Below, piece by piece: positions 5,192 through 13,024 of a DNA stretch of 35,552 nt. The notes beneath the pieces are model-generated. The model made no database searches, had not been told where the DNA came from, and was given only the letters and a program-made list of their open reading frames with translations. The stretch spans positions 1 through 35,552 of the forward strand of contig NZ_BJNV01000052.1 in assembly GCF_006539865.1 (NCBI RefSeq), written 5' to 3'. How positions within the stretch are numbered: the first letter of the stretch is position 1; each line of letters opens with the position of its first letter. A program made the translations under genes and the position numbers. The stretch comes from Zoogloea ramigera (lineage in GTDB: Bacteria > Pseudomonadota > Gammaproteobacteria > Burkholderiales > Rhodocyclaceae).

Positions 5192-6292
5192 TCAGGACAC
5201 CGCCAGCATCCGCTCCAGCGCCACCTTGGCCAGCGCGGCTTCGTGCTCGGGCACGCTGATGCGATTGACCACCTTGCCGTCGGCGAGGTTCTCGAGGGTC
5301 CAGGCCAGGTGCTGCGGGTCGATGCGCTGCATCGTCGAGCACATGCACACGGTGGGCGCCATGAACTGCACGATCTTGCCCTCGTGCTTCACCTCTTCGG
5401 CCAGGCGGTTCACCAGGTTGAGCTCGGTGCCCACCAGCCAGCGGGTGTTGGGCGCGGCGTTCTTGATGAGGTTGATGATGTACTCGGTGGAGCCCACGTA
5501 GTCGGACTGGCGGCACACCTCGAGGGCGCTCTCCGGGTGGGAGATGACGAAGCCGTCGGGGTACTGGTTGCGGAACTTGATGATGTGCGCCGGCTGGAAC
5601 ATCTGGTGCACCGAGCAGTGGCCCTTCCAGAGCAGGATCTTGGCCTTCTTGATCTGATCAAAGCTGAGGCCGCCGTATTCGAGGTCCGGGTCCCACACCA
5701 CCATCTCGTCGAGCGGGATGCCCTTGTTGAAGCCGGTCCAGCGGCCCAGGTGCTGGTCGGGAAAGAACAGCACCTTCTCGCGCTGGGCGAAGGCCCAGTC
5801 GAGGATGGTGGGGGCGTTGGTGGAGGTGCACACGATGCCGCCGTGCTCGCCGCAGAAGGCCTTGAGGTCGGCGGCGGAGTTGATGTAGGTGACCGGCGTG
5901 ATCAGGGCGTCGGGGGTTTCGAGCACCTCGGTTAGCTCGCGCCAGCAGCGCTCGACCTTGGCCAGGTTGGCCATGTCGGCCATCGAGCAGCCGGCGGCGA
6001 GGTCGGGCAGGATCGCCATCTGGTGGGGCTTGGACATGATGTCCGCCACCTCGGCCATGAAATGCACGCCGCAGAACACGATGTATTCGGCGTCGGTCTC
6101 AGCGGCGAGGCGGGACAGCTTCAGGGAGTCGCCGGTGAGGTCGGCGTACTGGTAAACATCGGCGCGCTGGTAGTGGTGGCACAGCAGCACGGCCTTGTCG
6201 CCGAGGCGGGCGCGGGCGGCGCGGATGCGCTCGTGGGCGTCGCCGTCGGTGAGGGCGTTGAAGCGATCGAAACTGATGGGGGCGGCTTGCAT
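5192..6292 (-). CDS. nadA: Quinolinate synthase NadA
   Basis: NadA condenses iminoaspartate (from NadB) with dihydroxyacetone phosphate to quinolinate, the second step of de novo NAD synthesis, using a [4Fe-4S] cluster. The 366-aa product shows the triplicated NadA fold sequence landmarks: LCHHYQ near 38-42, GVHFMAEVADIM (75-86), AAGCSMAD with Cys102, TYINSAADLKA, VCTSTNA, PDQHLGR, WKGHCSVH with Cys226, HPES, and PTVCMCSTM with Cys316 or Cys318. Cys102, Cys226 and one of the last two are the expected cluster ligands. I chose ATG 6290-6292 because the open frame upstream belongs to the overlapping rhodanese region in another frame; no strong ribosome-binding site is visible. The rhodanese gene lies 22 bp upstream on the same strand, so the two may be co-transcribed. 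Confidence 0.95.
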   Translation of the reverse strand: MQAAPISFDRFNALTDGDAHERIRAARARLGDKAVLLCHHYQRADVYQYADLTGDSLKLSRLAAETDAEYIVFCGVHFMAEVADIMSKPHQMAILPDLAAGCSMADMANLAKVERCWRELTEVLETPDALITPVTYINSAADLKAFCGEHGGIVCTSTNAPTILDWAFAQREKVLFFPDQHLGRWTGFNKGIPLDEMVVWDPDLEYGGLSFDQIKKAKILLWKGHCSVHQMFQPAHIIKFRNQYPDGFVISHPESALEVCRQSDYVGSTEYIINLIKNAAPNTRWLVGTELNLVNRLAEEVKHEGKIVQFMAPTVCMCSTMQRIDPQHLAWTLENLADGKVVNRISVPEHEAALAKVALERMLAVS

Positions 6293-6314
6293 CTCTGGGG
6301 GAGTCCTGTTGTTG

Positions 6315-6767
6315 TCAGCCCTGGATCCAAGGCAGGCCGGCATGGCGCCAGCCCCCGACCTTGTTGCGGTGCCCGTTGGCGTCCTTGTCGCCTTCGAAGC
6401 CTTCCAGGATGTTGTAGGCGTTGGTGTAGCCTGCCGAGACGGCCAGGTTGGCGGCCGCATTGGAGCGCGCACCGCTGCGGCACAGGAACATCACCAGCGC
6501 TTCCGGGTCGATCTGGCGCTTGAACTGGGCCAGGAAGTGGGCGTTGGGCTCGTTGCCGGGGTAGAGCATCCATTCGATCTCGACGGCGCCGGGCACGCGG
6601 CCGACCCAGTCCCACTCGGCGCGGGTGCGCACATCCACGAGCTTGGCGCCGGGGGCGAGCTGCAGCACGTCCCAGGCTTCGCGGGGCGTCAGGGCGCCGG
6701 CGTAGGCGAGGTTCAGGCTACGGGCGCGTTCCTGCGCGAGGGCGAGGGTTTCGCTTAATTTTCCCAT
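6315..6767 (-). CDS. Rhodanese-like domain protein
   Basis: This is a single-domain rhodanese of 150 aa. An LVDVRTRAEWDWVGRVPGA segment (43-61) matches the fold's CH2-like motif, and LCRSGARS carries the expected persulfide cysteine, Cys96, in a six-residue active-site loop. Such proteins carry sulfane sulfur in the cytoplasm; the partner cannot be told from sequence, although the adjacent nadA encodes an iron-sulfur enzyme. ATG 6765-6767 is preferred; ATG 6774-6776 in frame would add three residues. A possible promoter, TTGCGG-16-TATACT, reads on the minus strand from 6827 to 6800, within the divergent gap with the cation transporter gene. Confidence 0.85.
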   Translation of the reverse strand: MGKLSETLALAQERARSLNLAYAGALTPREAWDVLQLAPGAKLVDVRTRAEWDWVGRVPGAVEIEWMLYPGNEPNAHFLAQFKRQIDPEALVMFLCRSGARSNAAANLAVSAGYTNAYNILEGFEGDKDANGHRNKVGGWRHAGLPWIQG

Positions 6768-6799
6768 GGCGGGCATCCGGCTAGAATGGCGGGCTTGTG

Positions 6800-6827
6800 A
6801 GTATACCGCCGCCCCCAAGGGCCGCAA
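6800..6827 (-). promoter_or_regulatory. Candidate sigma-70 promoter for rhodanese-nadA
   Basis: On the minus strand TTGCGG (6827-6822) and TATACT (6805-6800) are separated by 16 bases. The TATACT box is close to consensus. The predicted transcript would start near 6793 and leave a leader of about 25 bases. Confidence 0.45.
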
Positions 6828-6830
6828 GTC

Positions 6831-8006
6831 ATGTCTTTCGAAGCTTCCTCTCTCTCTTCCGAGGCGCCCCTCGACGCCGATCGGGCCCGCCAGGCCCAGC
6901 GGGCCACCTGGGTCAGCATCGCCATCAACGTGGTGCTGACGGTGTGCCAGATTGCGGTGGGCCTGTTTGCCCACGCCCAGAGCCTGGTGGCCGACGGGAT
7001 GCACACCCTGTCCGACCTGCTGGGCGATTTCATGGTGATGTTCGCCAGCCGCCACGGCGCCAACCCGGCCGACGAGCGCCACCCCTACGGCCACGGCCGC
7101 TACGAGACGGCGGCGTCGATGGTGCTCGGGCTGATCCTGGCCGGCGTCGGCGCGGGTTTCCTGCTCACCGCCGGCGGGCGGCTGCAGAGCCTTGACGCGC
7201 TGCCCGAGCTGCATCCGGCGGCGCTGTGGATGGCGCTGGTCACGCTGGCCGGCAAGGAGGGCCTGTTTCGCTACATGCTCGCCGTGGCCCAGCGCCTGCG
7301 CTCGCCGATGCTGGTAGCCAATGCCTGGCACGCCCGGGCTGACGCGGCCTCGTCGCTGGTGGTGGCGGTGGGTATCGGCGGGAGCCTGCTCGGTTATCGC
7401 TTTCTCGAGCCGCTGGCGGCGGCGCTGGTGGGCTTCATGATCCTGCGGATGGGCGTGATGCTGGCCTACGAGGCGCTGCGCGAGCTGATCGACACCGGCG
7501 TCGACGCCGAGGAGGTGGCCCGGATCCGCGAGACCGTCACCGGCACCTGCGGGGTGCTCGACGTGCACGATCTGCGCACGCGCCGGATGGCTCACCGGGT
7601 GCTGGTGGATGCCCACGTGCGGGTCGACGCGCGGATCAGCGTCTCGGAGGGGCATCGCATCGCCGAGCTGGCGCGCCAGCGGGTGCGGGCCGGGCATCCC
7701 GAGGTGCTCGACGTGCTGGTGCATGTGGATACCGAGGCGGACGAAAGTGCGGTGGCCGATCACCGCCTGCCCGGGCGTGGTGCGCTGCTGGATGAACTCG
7801 AGGACATCCTCGGCGGCGGGGTGCCCCAGGCGGCGCCGGCGGTCTTTCATTATGTCGGCGGGCAGGTCGAGGCGGAGGTCTTCCTGCCGTTTGATTGGTG
7901 CGCCGACCTGGACCGGCTCGCGGCGTTGAACGCGCGGATTGCCGACCGGGTGGCGGGGTCGCCGCACTGGGGGCGGATCGCCCTGATGTGCCGGATAGCA
8001 CCTTAG
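6831..8006 (+). CDS. Cation diffusion facilitator (CDF) family metal transporter
   Basis: This 391-aa inner-membrane protein is a predicted proton-coupled exporter of divalent metals. Transmembrane segments are visible at about 25-47, 90-115, 127-145, 165-185 and 190-210. The tetrahedral metal site appears as DGMHTLSDLLGD in TM2 and HARADAASS in TM5, both with the required His and Asp. A cytoplasmic ferredoxin-like domain follows (about 215-300), ending in VLVHVDTE. About 90 further residues make it longer than typical CDF proteins of around 300 aa, as in MamB/MamM-like and extended proteobacterial members. The metal (Fe, Zn or Mn) cannot be assigned. Its TAG stop lies inside an NtrC-type site of the next gene's control region. 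Confidence 0.88.
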   Translation: MSFEASSLSSEAPLDADRARQAQRATWVSIAINVVLTVCQIAVGLFAHAQSLVADGMHTLSDLLGDFMVMFASRHGANPADERHPYGHGRYETAASMVLGLILAGVGAGFLLTAGGRLQSLDALPELHPAALWMALVTLAGKEGLFRYMLAVAQRLRSPMLVANAWHARADAASSLVVAVGIGGSLLGYRFLEPLAAALVGFMILRMGVMLAYEALRELIDTGVDAEEVARIRETVTGTCGVLDVHDLRTRRMAHRVLVDAHVRVDARISVSEGHRIAELARQRVRAGHPEVLDVLVHVDTEADESAVADHRLPGRGALLDELEDILGGGVPQAAPAVFHYVGGQVEAEVFLPFDWCADLDRLAALNARIADRVAGSPHWGRIALMCRIAP

Positions 8007-8012
8007 TGGTGC
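7998..8012 (+). promoter_or_regulatory. NtrC enhancer site 1 for glnA
   Basis: GCACC-TTAGT-GGTGC is a perfect dyad matching the NtrC consensus GCACC-N5-GGTGC. It overlaps the stop codon of the cation transporter gene and lies about 127 bases upstream of the predicted sigma-54 start. Confidence 0.85.
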
Positions 8013-8027
8013 ATCATGTTTGTTTTT

Positions 8028-8042
8028 GCACTATTTTGGTGC
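8028..8042 (+). promoter_or_regulatory. NtrC enhancer site 2 for glnA
   Basis: GCACT-ATTTT-GGTGC matches the NtrC dyad with one mismatch. Its centre is 30 bp from site 1, so both dimers would lie on the same DNA face, the usual arrangement for co-operative NtrC binding. Confidence 0.8.
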
Positions 8043-8105
8043 GTTTATTTTCCGGTCCGCCCCGCAAGATCCTTGTGGCACAATGAAGTGTTCGCCTGTA
8101 ATAGC

Positions 8106-8121
8106 TGGCACGCTATCTGCT
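8106..8121 (+). promoter_or_regulatory. Sigma-54 promoter of glnA
   Basis: TGGCACG-CTAT-CTGCT matches the -24/-12 consensus TGGCACG-N4-TTGCW, with GG and GC exactly ten bases apart. Transcription would begin near 8132, leaving a leader of about 78 bases. The paired NtrC sites sit 90-130 bp upstream, correct for an enhancer. Confidence 0.88.
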
Positions 8122-8209
8122 TGCTACGTCCGCAGGCTTGAAAATCGTAATCGTTGTCTCCAATCTTTATCCACTGCGCAGCAGATTCAACCCGTTAGGA
8201 GTGAGTTAT

Positions 8210-9619
8210 ATGACCCCGCAAGACGTCATGAAGATCGTCCAGGAAAACGAAGTCAAGTTTGTCGACTTCCGTTTTACCGACACCAAGGGCAAGGAACACC
8301 ACGTTGGCGTGCCGGTCTCGGCGTTTGACGAAGACAAGTTCGAAAGCGGTCATGCCTTCGACGGCTCCTCCATTGCTGGCTGGAAGGGTATCCAGGCTTC
8401 CGACATGCTGCTGATGCCGGACCCGAGCACCGCCTACATCGACCCGTTCTTCGACGAGACCACCCTGGTCCTGTCCTGCGACGTGATCGACCCGGCCGAC
8501 GGCAAGGGCTACGACCGCGACCCGCGCTCCATCGCCAACCGCGCCGAGGCCTACCTGAAGTCCTCCGGCATCGGCGACACCGCCTTCTTCGGTCCGGAAC
8601 CCGAATTCTTCATCTTCGACTCCGTCGAGTGGAAGGTGAACATGTCCGGCGCGTACCACAAGATCTTCTCCGAAGAGGGTGCCTGGTCGTCCGACCAGAA
8701 GTTCGAAGGCGGCAACACCGGTTACCGCCCGGCCGTGAAGGGTGGCTACTTCCCCGTCCCGCCGGTCGACTCCTTCAACGACATGCGTGCCGCCATGTGT
8801 CTGGCCCTCGAGGCCTGCGGCGTGCCGGTTGAAGTGCACCACCACGAAGTGGCGACCGCCGGTCAGAACGAAATCGGCACCAAGTTCGACACCCTGGTGC
8901 GTCGTGCCGACCAGACCCAGATCACCAAGTACATCGTCCAGAACGTCGCCCACCAGTACGGCAAGACCGCGACCTTCATGCCGAAGCCCATCGTTGGCGA
9001 CAACGGCTCGGGCATGCACGTGCACCAGTCGATCTGGAAGGACGGCAAGAACCTGTTCGCCGGCAACGGCTACGCCGGCCTGTCCGAGACCGCCCTGTAC
9101 TACATCGGCGGCATCATCAAGCACGCCCGCGCGCTGAACGCCATCACCAACCCGCTGACCAACTCCTACAAGCGTCTGGTGCCGCACTACGAGGCCCCGG
9201 TCAAGCTGGCTTACTCCGCCAAGAACCGTTCGGCTTCCATCCGGATCCCGTTCGTGAACAGCGAGAAGGCCCGCCGTATCGAGACCCGCTTCCCGGATCC
9301 GGGTGCCAACCCCTACCTGTGCTTCGCCGCGCTGATGATGGCCGGCCTTGACGGCATCCAGAACAAGATCCACCCGGGCGACCCCGCCGACAAGAACCTC
9401 TACGACCTGCCGCCGGAAGAAGACGCGCTGATCCCGACCGTCTGCGCCAGCCTCGACGAAGCCCTGACTGCCCTCGACAATGACCGCGAGTTCCTGACCC
9501 GCGGCGGTGTCTTCAGCAACGACTTCATCGACTCCTTCATCGCCCTGAAGCAGGAAGAAGTGAACCGTCTGCGCATGGAAGTGCACCCGGTCGAGTTCGA
9601 GATGTACTACGCCATCTGA
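8210..9619 (+). CDS. glnA: Glutamine synthetase type I
   Basis: GlnA makes glutamine from glutamate, ammonia and ATP as a cytoplasmic dodecamer and is the main ammonium-assimilating enzyme under nitrogen limitation. The 469-aa product shows the beta-grasp N-domain with FDGSSIAGW (the Asp50-like loop), [12 protein letters not shown] metal ligands, [14 protein letters not shown], the ATP loop region [25 protein letters not shown], and the adenylylation loop NLYDLPPEE. Tyr398 (397 without Met) is the expected GlnE target, placing it in the GSI-beta, adenylylated class. AGGAG lies eight bases before ATG 8210. Transcription from sigma-54 plus NtrC is supported by the sites at 7998-8121, and two hairpins follow the stop. 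Confidence 0.98.
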   Translation: MTPQDVMKIVQENEVKFVDFRFTDTKGKEHHVGVPVSAFDEDKFESGHAFDGSSIAGWKGIQASDMLLMPDPSTAYIDPFFDETTLVLSCDVIDPADGKGYDRDPRSIANRAEAYLKSSGIGDTAFFGPEPEFFIFDSVEWKVNMSGAYHKIFSEEGAWSSDQKFEGGNTGYRPAVKGGYFPVPPVDSFNDMRAAMCLALEACGVPVEVHHHEVATAGQNEIGTKFDTLVRRADQTQITKYIVQNVAHQYGKTATFMPKPIVGDNGSGMHVHQSIWKDGKNLFAGNGYAGLSETALYYIGGIIKHARALNAITNPLTNSYKRLVPHYEAPVKLAYSAKNRSASIRIPFVNSEKARRIETRFPDPGANPYLCFAALMMAGLDGIQNKIHPGDPADKNLYDLPPEEDALIPTVCASLDEALTALDNDREFLTRGGVFSNDFIDSFIALKQEEVNRLRMEVHPVEFEMYYAI

Positions 9620-9632
9620 TCTCCGATCGGAA

Positions 9633-9654
9633 GCCGGTCAGCTTGCTGGCCGGC
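9633..9654 (+). other. Stem-loop after glnA
   Basis: GCCGGTCAG pairs with CTGGCCGGC (one G-U pair) around a CTTG loop, 14 bases after the glnA stop and just before the terminator. It may protect the 3' end of the mRNA. Confidence 0.5.
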
Positions 9655-9666
9655 CTGTGCGTTACG

Positions 9667-9694
9667 AAGGACGAGCCTCGGCTCGTCCTTTTTT
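9667..9694 (+). terminator. Intrinsic terminator of glnA
   Basis: AAGGACGAGC (9667-9676) pairs perfectly with GCTCGTCCTT (9681-9690) around CTCG, followed by a run of six T. This is a classical Rho-independent terminator and separates glnA from the downstream ntrBC genes. Confidence 0.93.
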
Positions 9695-9778
9695 GTTTGC
9701 CGAACGGTGCCGAACTGCCTTTGTCTTCCCCGGATGCGGCCCTTAAACTATTCGTGCCCTTGATCTACCGTGCCGACA

Positions 9779-10276
9779 ATGAATCCACGACTTCTCCTGC
9801 TGCTGGCTGCGCTGTGCTGCTCCCCCCTGGCGAGGGCGGACATCTTCAAGTGTGTCGATGAAGCCGGTCATGTCACCTATACCAACAGCCGCGGCCCCGG
9901 GAAAGGCTGCACCACCCTGGCCCGCGACCAGGCCGTCTCCTCGGTGCCCGGCGGCAGCGGGCTGGCGCGCCCGGCGCCGGTGCTTGCGCCCCAAAGTGGT
10001 GCGTCGGCCGGTGCGGCTGGTTTTCCGCGCGTCGATTCGGGCACCCAGAAGGCGCGTGACGGGGATCGTCGGCGCATCCTCGACCAGGAGCTGAGCACCG
10101 AACAGCGCAGCCTGGACGCGGCCCGGCGCGAACTTGACGAGCAGGCGTCCGCGCGCAACGGCGCCGACCGCAATTCGGCGCGGGCGGCGGAGCGGCTCCA
10201 GCCCTTCCGCGACAAGGTTCAGCTCCATGAGCGCAATATCGAGGCCCTGCGGCGCGAAATCTCGAATCTGCGCTGA
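9779..10276 (+). CDS. DUF4124-domain secreted protein
   Basis: This 165-aa protein has a signal peptide (NPRLLLLLAALCCSPLARA, cleavage near residue 20), followed at once by ADIFKCVDEAGHVTYTN, the hallmark DUF4124 motif, with a second Cys at GKGC. The C-terminal half (about 85-165) is a charged Arg- and Glu-rich predicted coiled coil. It is probably periplasmic. DUF4124 genes are often found beside glnA and ntrBC in betaproteobacteria, though no molecular role is established. ATG 9779 is preferred; GTG 9770 in frame would add three residues. No strong ribosome-binding site is visible. Confidence 0.82.
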   Translation: MNPRLLLLLAALCCSPLARADIFKCVDEAGHVTYTNSRGPGKGCTTLARDQAVSSVPGGSGLARPAPVLAPQSGASAGAAGFPRVDSGTQKARDGDRRRILDQELSTEQRSLDAARRELDEQASARNGADRNSARAAERLQPFRDKVQLHERNIEALRREISNLR

Positions 10277-10310
10277 GCGCGGCGGCCCCTCTCCATCGAG
10301 GGGGCTGACA

Positions 10311-10326
10311 TGGTCTGCTTCTTGCA
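10311..10326 (+). promoter_or_regulatory. Candidate sigma-54 promoter of ntrB
   Basis: TGGTCTG-CTTC-TTGCA fits the -24/-12 pattern with GG and GC ten bases apart. The -12 element is only about 13 bases before the ntrB ATG, so the transcript would be nearly leaderless. A second similar sequence, TGGTCTG-CGCT-ATGCA, starts 17 bp later at 10328 and overlaps the start codon. Confidence 0.4.
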
Positions 10327-10338
10327 TTGGTCTGCGCT

Positions 10339-11412
10339 ATGCAAAACGACCTGCCCGATACCGCCCCCTCAGCCTTTTCCGGTCTGGAGCTCCTGTCTTC
10401 GGCCGTGGTGCTGGTGGACGATCAGCTCGTGGTCCGCTACCTCAACCCCAGTGCCGAAAACCTGTTTGCGACGAGCAGCCGCAAGATCGTCGGCTATTCC
10501 CTCCGGCGTCTGCTCGGTGACCCCGCCGGCCTCGAGAGTGCGCTCAACAACGTCCTGCGTGACAACTGGAGCTACACCGGCCACAACCTGAAGGTGCTGC
10601 GTGCCGGCATGGAAACCCTGCACCTCGACTGCACCGTGACGCCGGTGGAAGTTGTCGATGCGCGCCTGCTGCTGGAGTTTCGCCCGATGGACGCCCAGCT
10701 GAAAGTTGCGCGGGAGGAGCAGCTGGCCCATCAGCAGCAGGCCAACCGGGAGCTCGTGCGCAATCTGGCCCACGAGATCAAGAACCCCCTCGGCGGCATC
10801 CGCGGCTCGGCCCAGCTCCTCGAGCGGGAGCTGGATGACACCCAGCTGCGCGAATATACCCAGGTGATCATTGCCGAGGCGGATCGCCTGCAGGAGCTGA
10901 TGAGCCGGCTGCTCACCTCCCACCGCATGATGCAGCCCACCCAGCTCAACCTGCATGACGTCATCGAGCGGGTGCGGCGGCTGATCCTGGCCGAGTTCCC
11001 CTCCATCGAGGTGCGGCGCGACTACGACACCAGCCTTCCCTCCGTCACCGGTGACCGGGAGCAGCTCATCCAGGCGATCCTCAACGTTGCCCGCAACGCC
11101 GCCCAGGCCATGCAGGGCTGCGGCGAGATCGTGATGCGGACCCGGGCTGCACGCCAGGTCACGCTGGCCAAGCGCCGCTTCAAGCTGGCCGTCCAGCTGC
11201 AGGTGATCGACAACGGCCCCGGTATCCCCGACGACATCCGCGACCGGATCTTCTACCCGCTGGTGTCCGGGCGGGAAAACGGCAGCGGGCTGGGTTTGTC
11301 CCTGGCGCAGAGTTTCATCGAACAGCATCAAGGTGCGATCGAAGTTGAGTCCCGGCCCGGCCGGACCTGCTTCACGCTCTTCATTCCGATAACCCGGGAC
11401 GCGGACGCGTGA
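10339..11412 (+). CDS. ntrB: Nitrogen regulation sensor histidine kinase NtrB (GlnL)
   Basis: NtrB phosphorylates NtrC when nitrogen is scarce and, with the PII protein, dephosphorylates it when nitrogen is abundant. The 357-aa cytoplasmic protein has a PAS domain (about 10-120), a HisKA domain with RNLAHEIKNPLGG (phosphorylated His145) and a GHKL ATPase domain with NARNAAQ, DNGPGIPD and NGSGLGLSLAQ. No membrane segment is present, as expected for NtrB rather than NtrY. ATG 10339 lacks a ribosome-binding site; TTG 10327 in frame is an alternative. The ntrC gene follows after an 84-bp gap that contains an NtrC site. Confidence 0.95.
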   Translation: MQNDLPDTAPSAFSGLELLSSAVVLVDDQLVVRYLNPSAENLFATSSRKIVGYSLRRLLGDPAGLESALNNVLRDNWSYTGHNLKVLRAGMETLHLDCTVTPVEVVDARLLLEFRPMDAQLKVAREEQLAHQQQANRELVRNLAHEIKNPLGGIRGSAQLLERELDDTQLREYTQVIIAEADRLQELMSRLLTSHRMMQPTQLNLHDVIERVRRLILAEFPSIEVRRDYDTSLPSVTGDREQLIQAILNVARNAAQAMQGCGEIVMRTRAARQVTLAKRRFKLAVQLQVIDNGPGIPDDIRDRIFYPLVSGRENGSGLGLSLAQSFIEQHQGAIEVESRPGRTCFTLFIPITRDADA

Positions 11413-11427
11413 CCGATCGGGCTTTAG

Positions 11428-11442
11428 GCACCATAATGGTGC
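11428..11442 (+). promoter_or_regulatory. NtrC-binding dyad between ntrB and ntrC
   Basis: GCACC-ATAAT-GGTGC is a perfect match to the NtrC consensus dyad, 54 bp upstream of the ntrC start. It suggests that NtrC controls its own expression, as a repressor or activator. Confidence 0.8.
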
Positions 11443-11496
11443 GCCCGCTTCCGCCGCGTCGCTCCTTCCCCATTTATTTGTGTGTGCGCAACCGAC

Positions 11497-12900
11497 ATGA
11501 ATGCAGTCTGGATAGTTGACGACGATCGCTCGATCCGCTGGGTGCTTGAAAAAGCCCTCACGCGGGAAGAAATCCCATACAAGAGCTTCGGCTCGGCGGC
11601 CGAGGTGCTGGCGGCGCTGGACGGTGCCTGCCCGCCGCCCCGGGTGCTGGTGTCGGACATCCGGATGCCCGGCGAATCCGGGCTGTCGCTGCTCTCCAAG
11701 ATCAAGGCGCGCTTCCCGCACATCCCGGTCATCATCATGACCGCCTACTCCGACCTCGACAGCGCGGTGGCGGCCTTCCAGGGCGGCGCCTTCGAATACC
11801 TGCCCAAGCCCTTCGACGTGGATCAGGCCGTCGAGCTGGTGCGGCGCGCCATCGAGGAGAGCGCCCACCAGGGCGGCGCGGTCGAAGAGCTCAGCTCGGT
11901 GCCCGAGATTCTCGGCCAGGCGCCGGCGATGCAGGAGGTCTTCCGCGCCATCGGCCGCCTGTCCCAGTCCCACGCCACGGTGCTCATCAACGGCGAGTCC
12001 GGCTCCGGCAAGGAGCTGGTGGCGCGGGCGCTGCACCGGCACAGCCCGCGGCGGGACGCGCCCTTCATTGCCATCAACACCGCCGCGATCCCCCGCGACC
12101 TGCTCGAATCCGAACTCTTCGGCCACGAGCGCGGGGCCTTCACCGGGGCCCAGGCCATGCGCCGGGGCCGTTTCGAGCAGGCCGAGGGCGGCACCCTTTT
12201 CCTCGACGAGATCGGCGACATGCCGGCCGAACTCCAGACCCGCCTGCTGCGGGTGCTGTCCGACAACAACTTCTATCGGGTCGGCGGCCACCAGCCGATC
12301 CGCGCCAACGTGCGGGTCATCGCGGCCACCCACCAGAACATGGAAGAGCGGGTGCGCCAGGGCTTGTTCCGGGAAGACCTGTTTCACCGGCTCAACGTGA
12401 TCCGGCTGCGCCTGCCGCCGCTCCGTGAGCGGCGCGAGGACATCCCGACCCTCGCCAAACACTTCATCTCCCTGTCGGCCCAGGAGCTCGGCGTCGAGGC
12501 CAAACGCCTGTCGGAGGCGACCCTCAAGTACCTGCAGAGCCTGGATTTCCCCGGCAATGTGCGGCAGCTCGAAAACCTCTGCCACTGGCTCACCGTGATG
12601 GCGCCGGGGCAGACCGTCGAGGTGGCCGATCTGCCGCCCGAGCTCAAGGACCACCCCGTGCGCGACCAGCCGGCCAACTGGGGCGAGGCCCTGATGGCTG
12701 AGGTCGACCGGGTGCTGGCCCAGAGCCCGGGCGAAGTCTTCGACCTGCTCAACCGCGACTTCGAGCGCATCCTGATCCGGCGTGCCCTCAACGCCACCGG
12801 CGGGCGGCGCATCGAGGCGGCCCAGCTGCTCGGCATCGGCCGCAACACCATCACCCGCAAGATCCAGGAGCTCGGCCTCGAGGAGCCCGACCACGCCTGA
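11497..12900 (+). CDS. ntrC: Nitrogen response regulator NtrC (GlnG)
   Basis: NtrC is the sigma-54 activator that, once phosphorylated, drives glnA and other nitrogen-scavenging genes. The 467-aa protein has a receiver domain with acidic pocket DDD (8-10), Asp54 in VLVSDIRMPG and Lys104; a central AAA+ domain with Walker A GESGSGKE (166-173), the sigma-54 contact loop GAFTGA (213-218) and LFLDEIGDMP Walker B; and a C-terminal Fis-type helix-turn-helix AAQLLGIGRNTITRKIQELG. ATG 11497 gives the usual NtrC beginning (MNAVWIVDDDRSIRW); the frame stays open to GTG 11482. It shares the locus with its kinase and its likely target glnA. Confidence 0.97.
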   Translation: MNAVWIVDDDRSIRWVLEKALTREEIPYKSFGSAAEVLAALDGACPPPRVLVSDIRMPGESGLSLLSKIKARFPHIPVIIMTAYSDLDSAVAAFQGGAFEYLPKPFDVDQAVELVRRAIEESAHQGGAVEELSSVPEILGQAPAMQEVFRAIGRLSQSHATVLINGESGSGKELVARALHRHSPRRDAPFIAINTAAIPRDLLESELFGHERGAFTGAQAMRRGRFEQAEGGTLFLDEIGDMPAELQTRLLRVLSDNNFYRVGGHQPIRANVRVIAATHQNMEERVRQGLFREDLFHRLNVIRLRLPPLRERREDIPTLAKHFISLSAQELGVEAKRLSEATLKYLQSLDFPGNVRQLENLCHWLTVMAPGQTVEVADLPPELKDHPVRDQPANWGEALMAEVDRVLAQSPGEVFDLLNRDFERILIRRALNATGGRRIEAAQLLGIGRNTITRKIQELGLEEPDHA

Positions 12901-13024
12901 CCCGCGCGGTGCCGGCGGCCCGGCCGGTGTCCGGGTGGGCGTGGTTTTGGGTAAGACGCGCTCCCCAGGCCTGCCGCCATCCTCCATAATCGGCGCCTCG
13001 TCTCATTGCGCCGAGTGTTGAATC

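Noticed and set aside
10369-12987. 872-codon minus-strand frame opposite ntrB and ntrC
   Set aside because: It is the antisense shadow of two certain genes in high-GC DNA and shows no domain.
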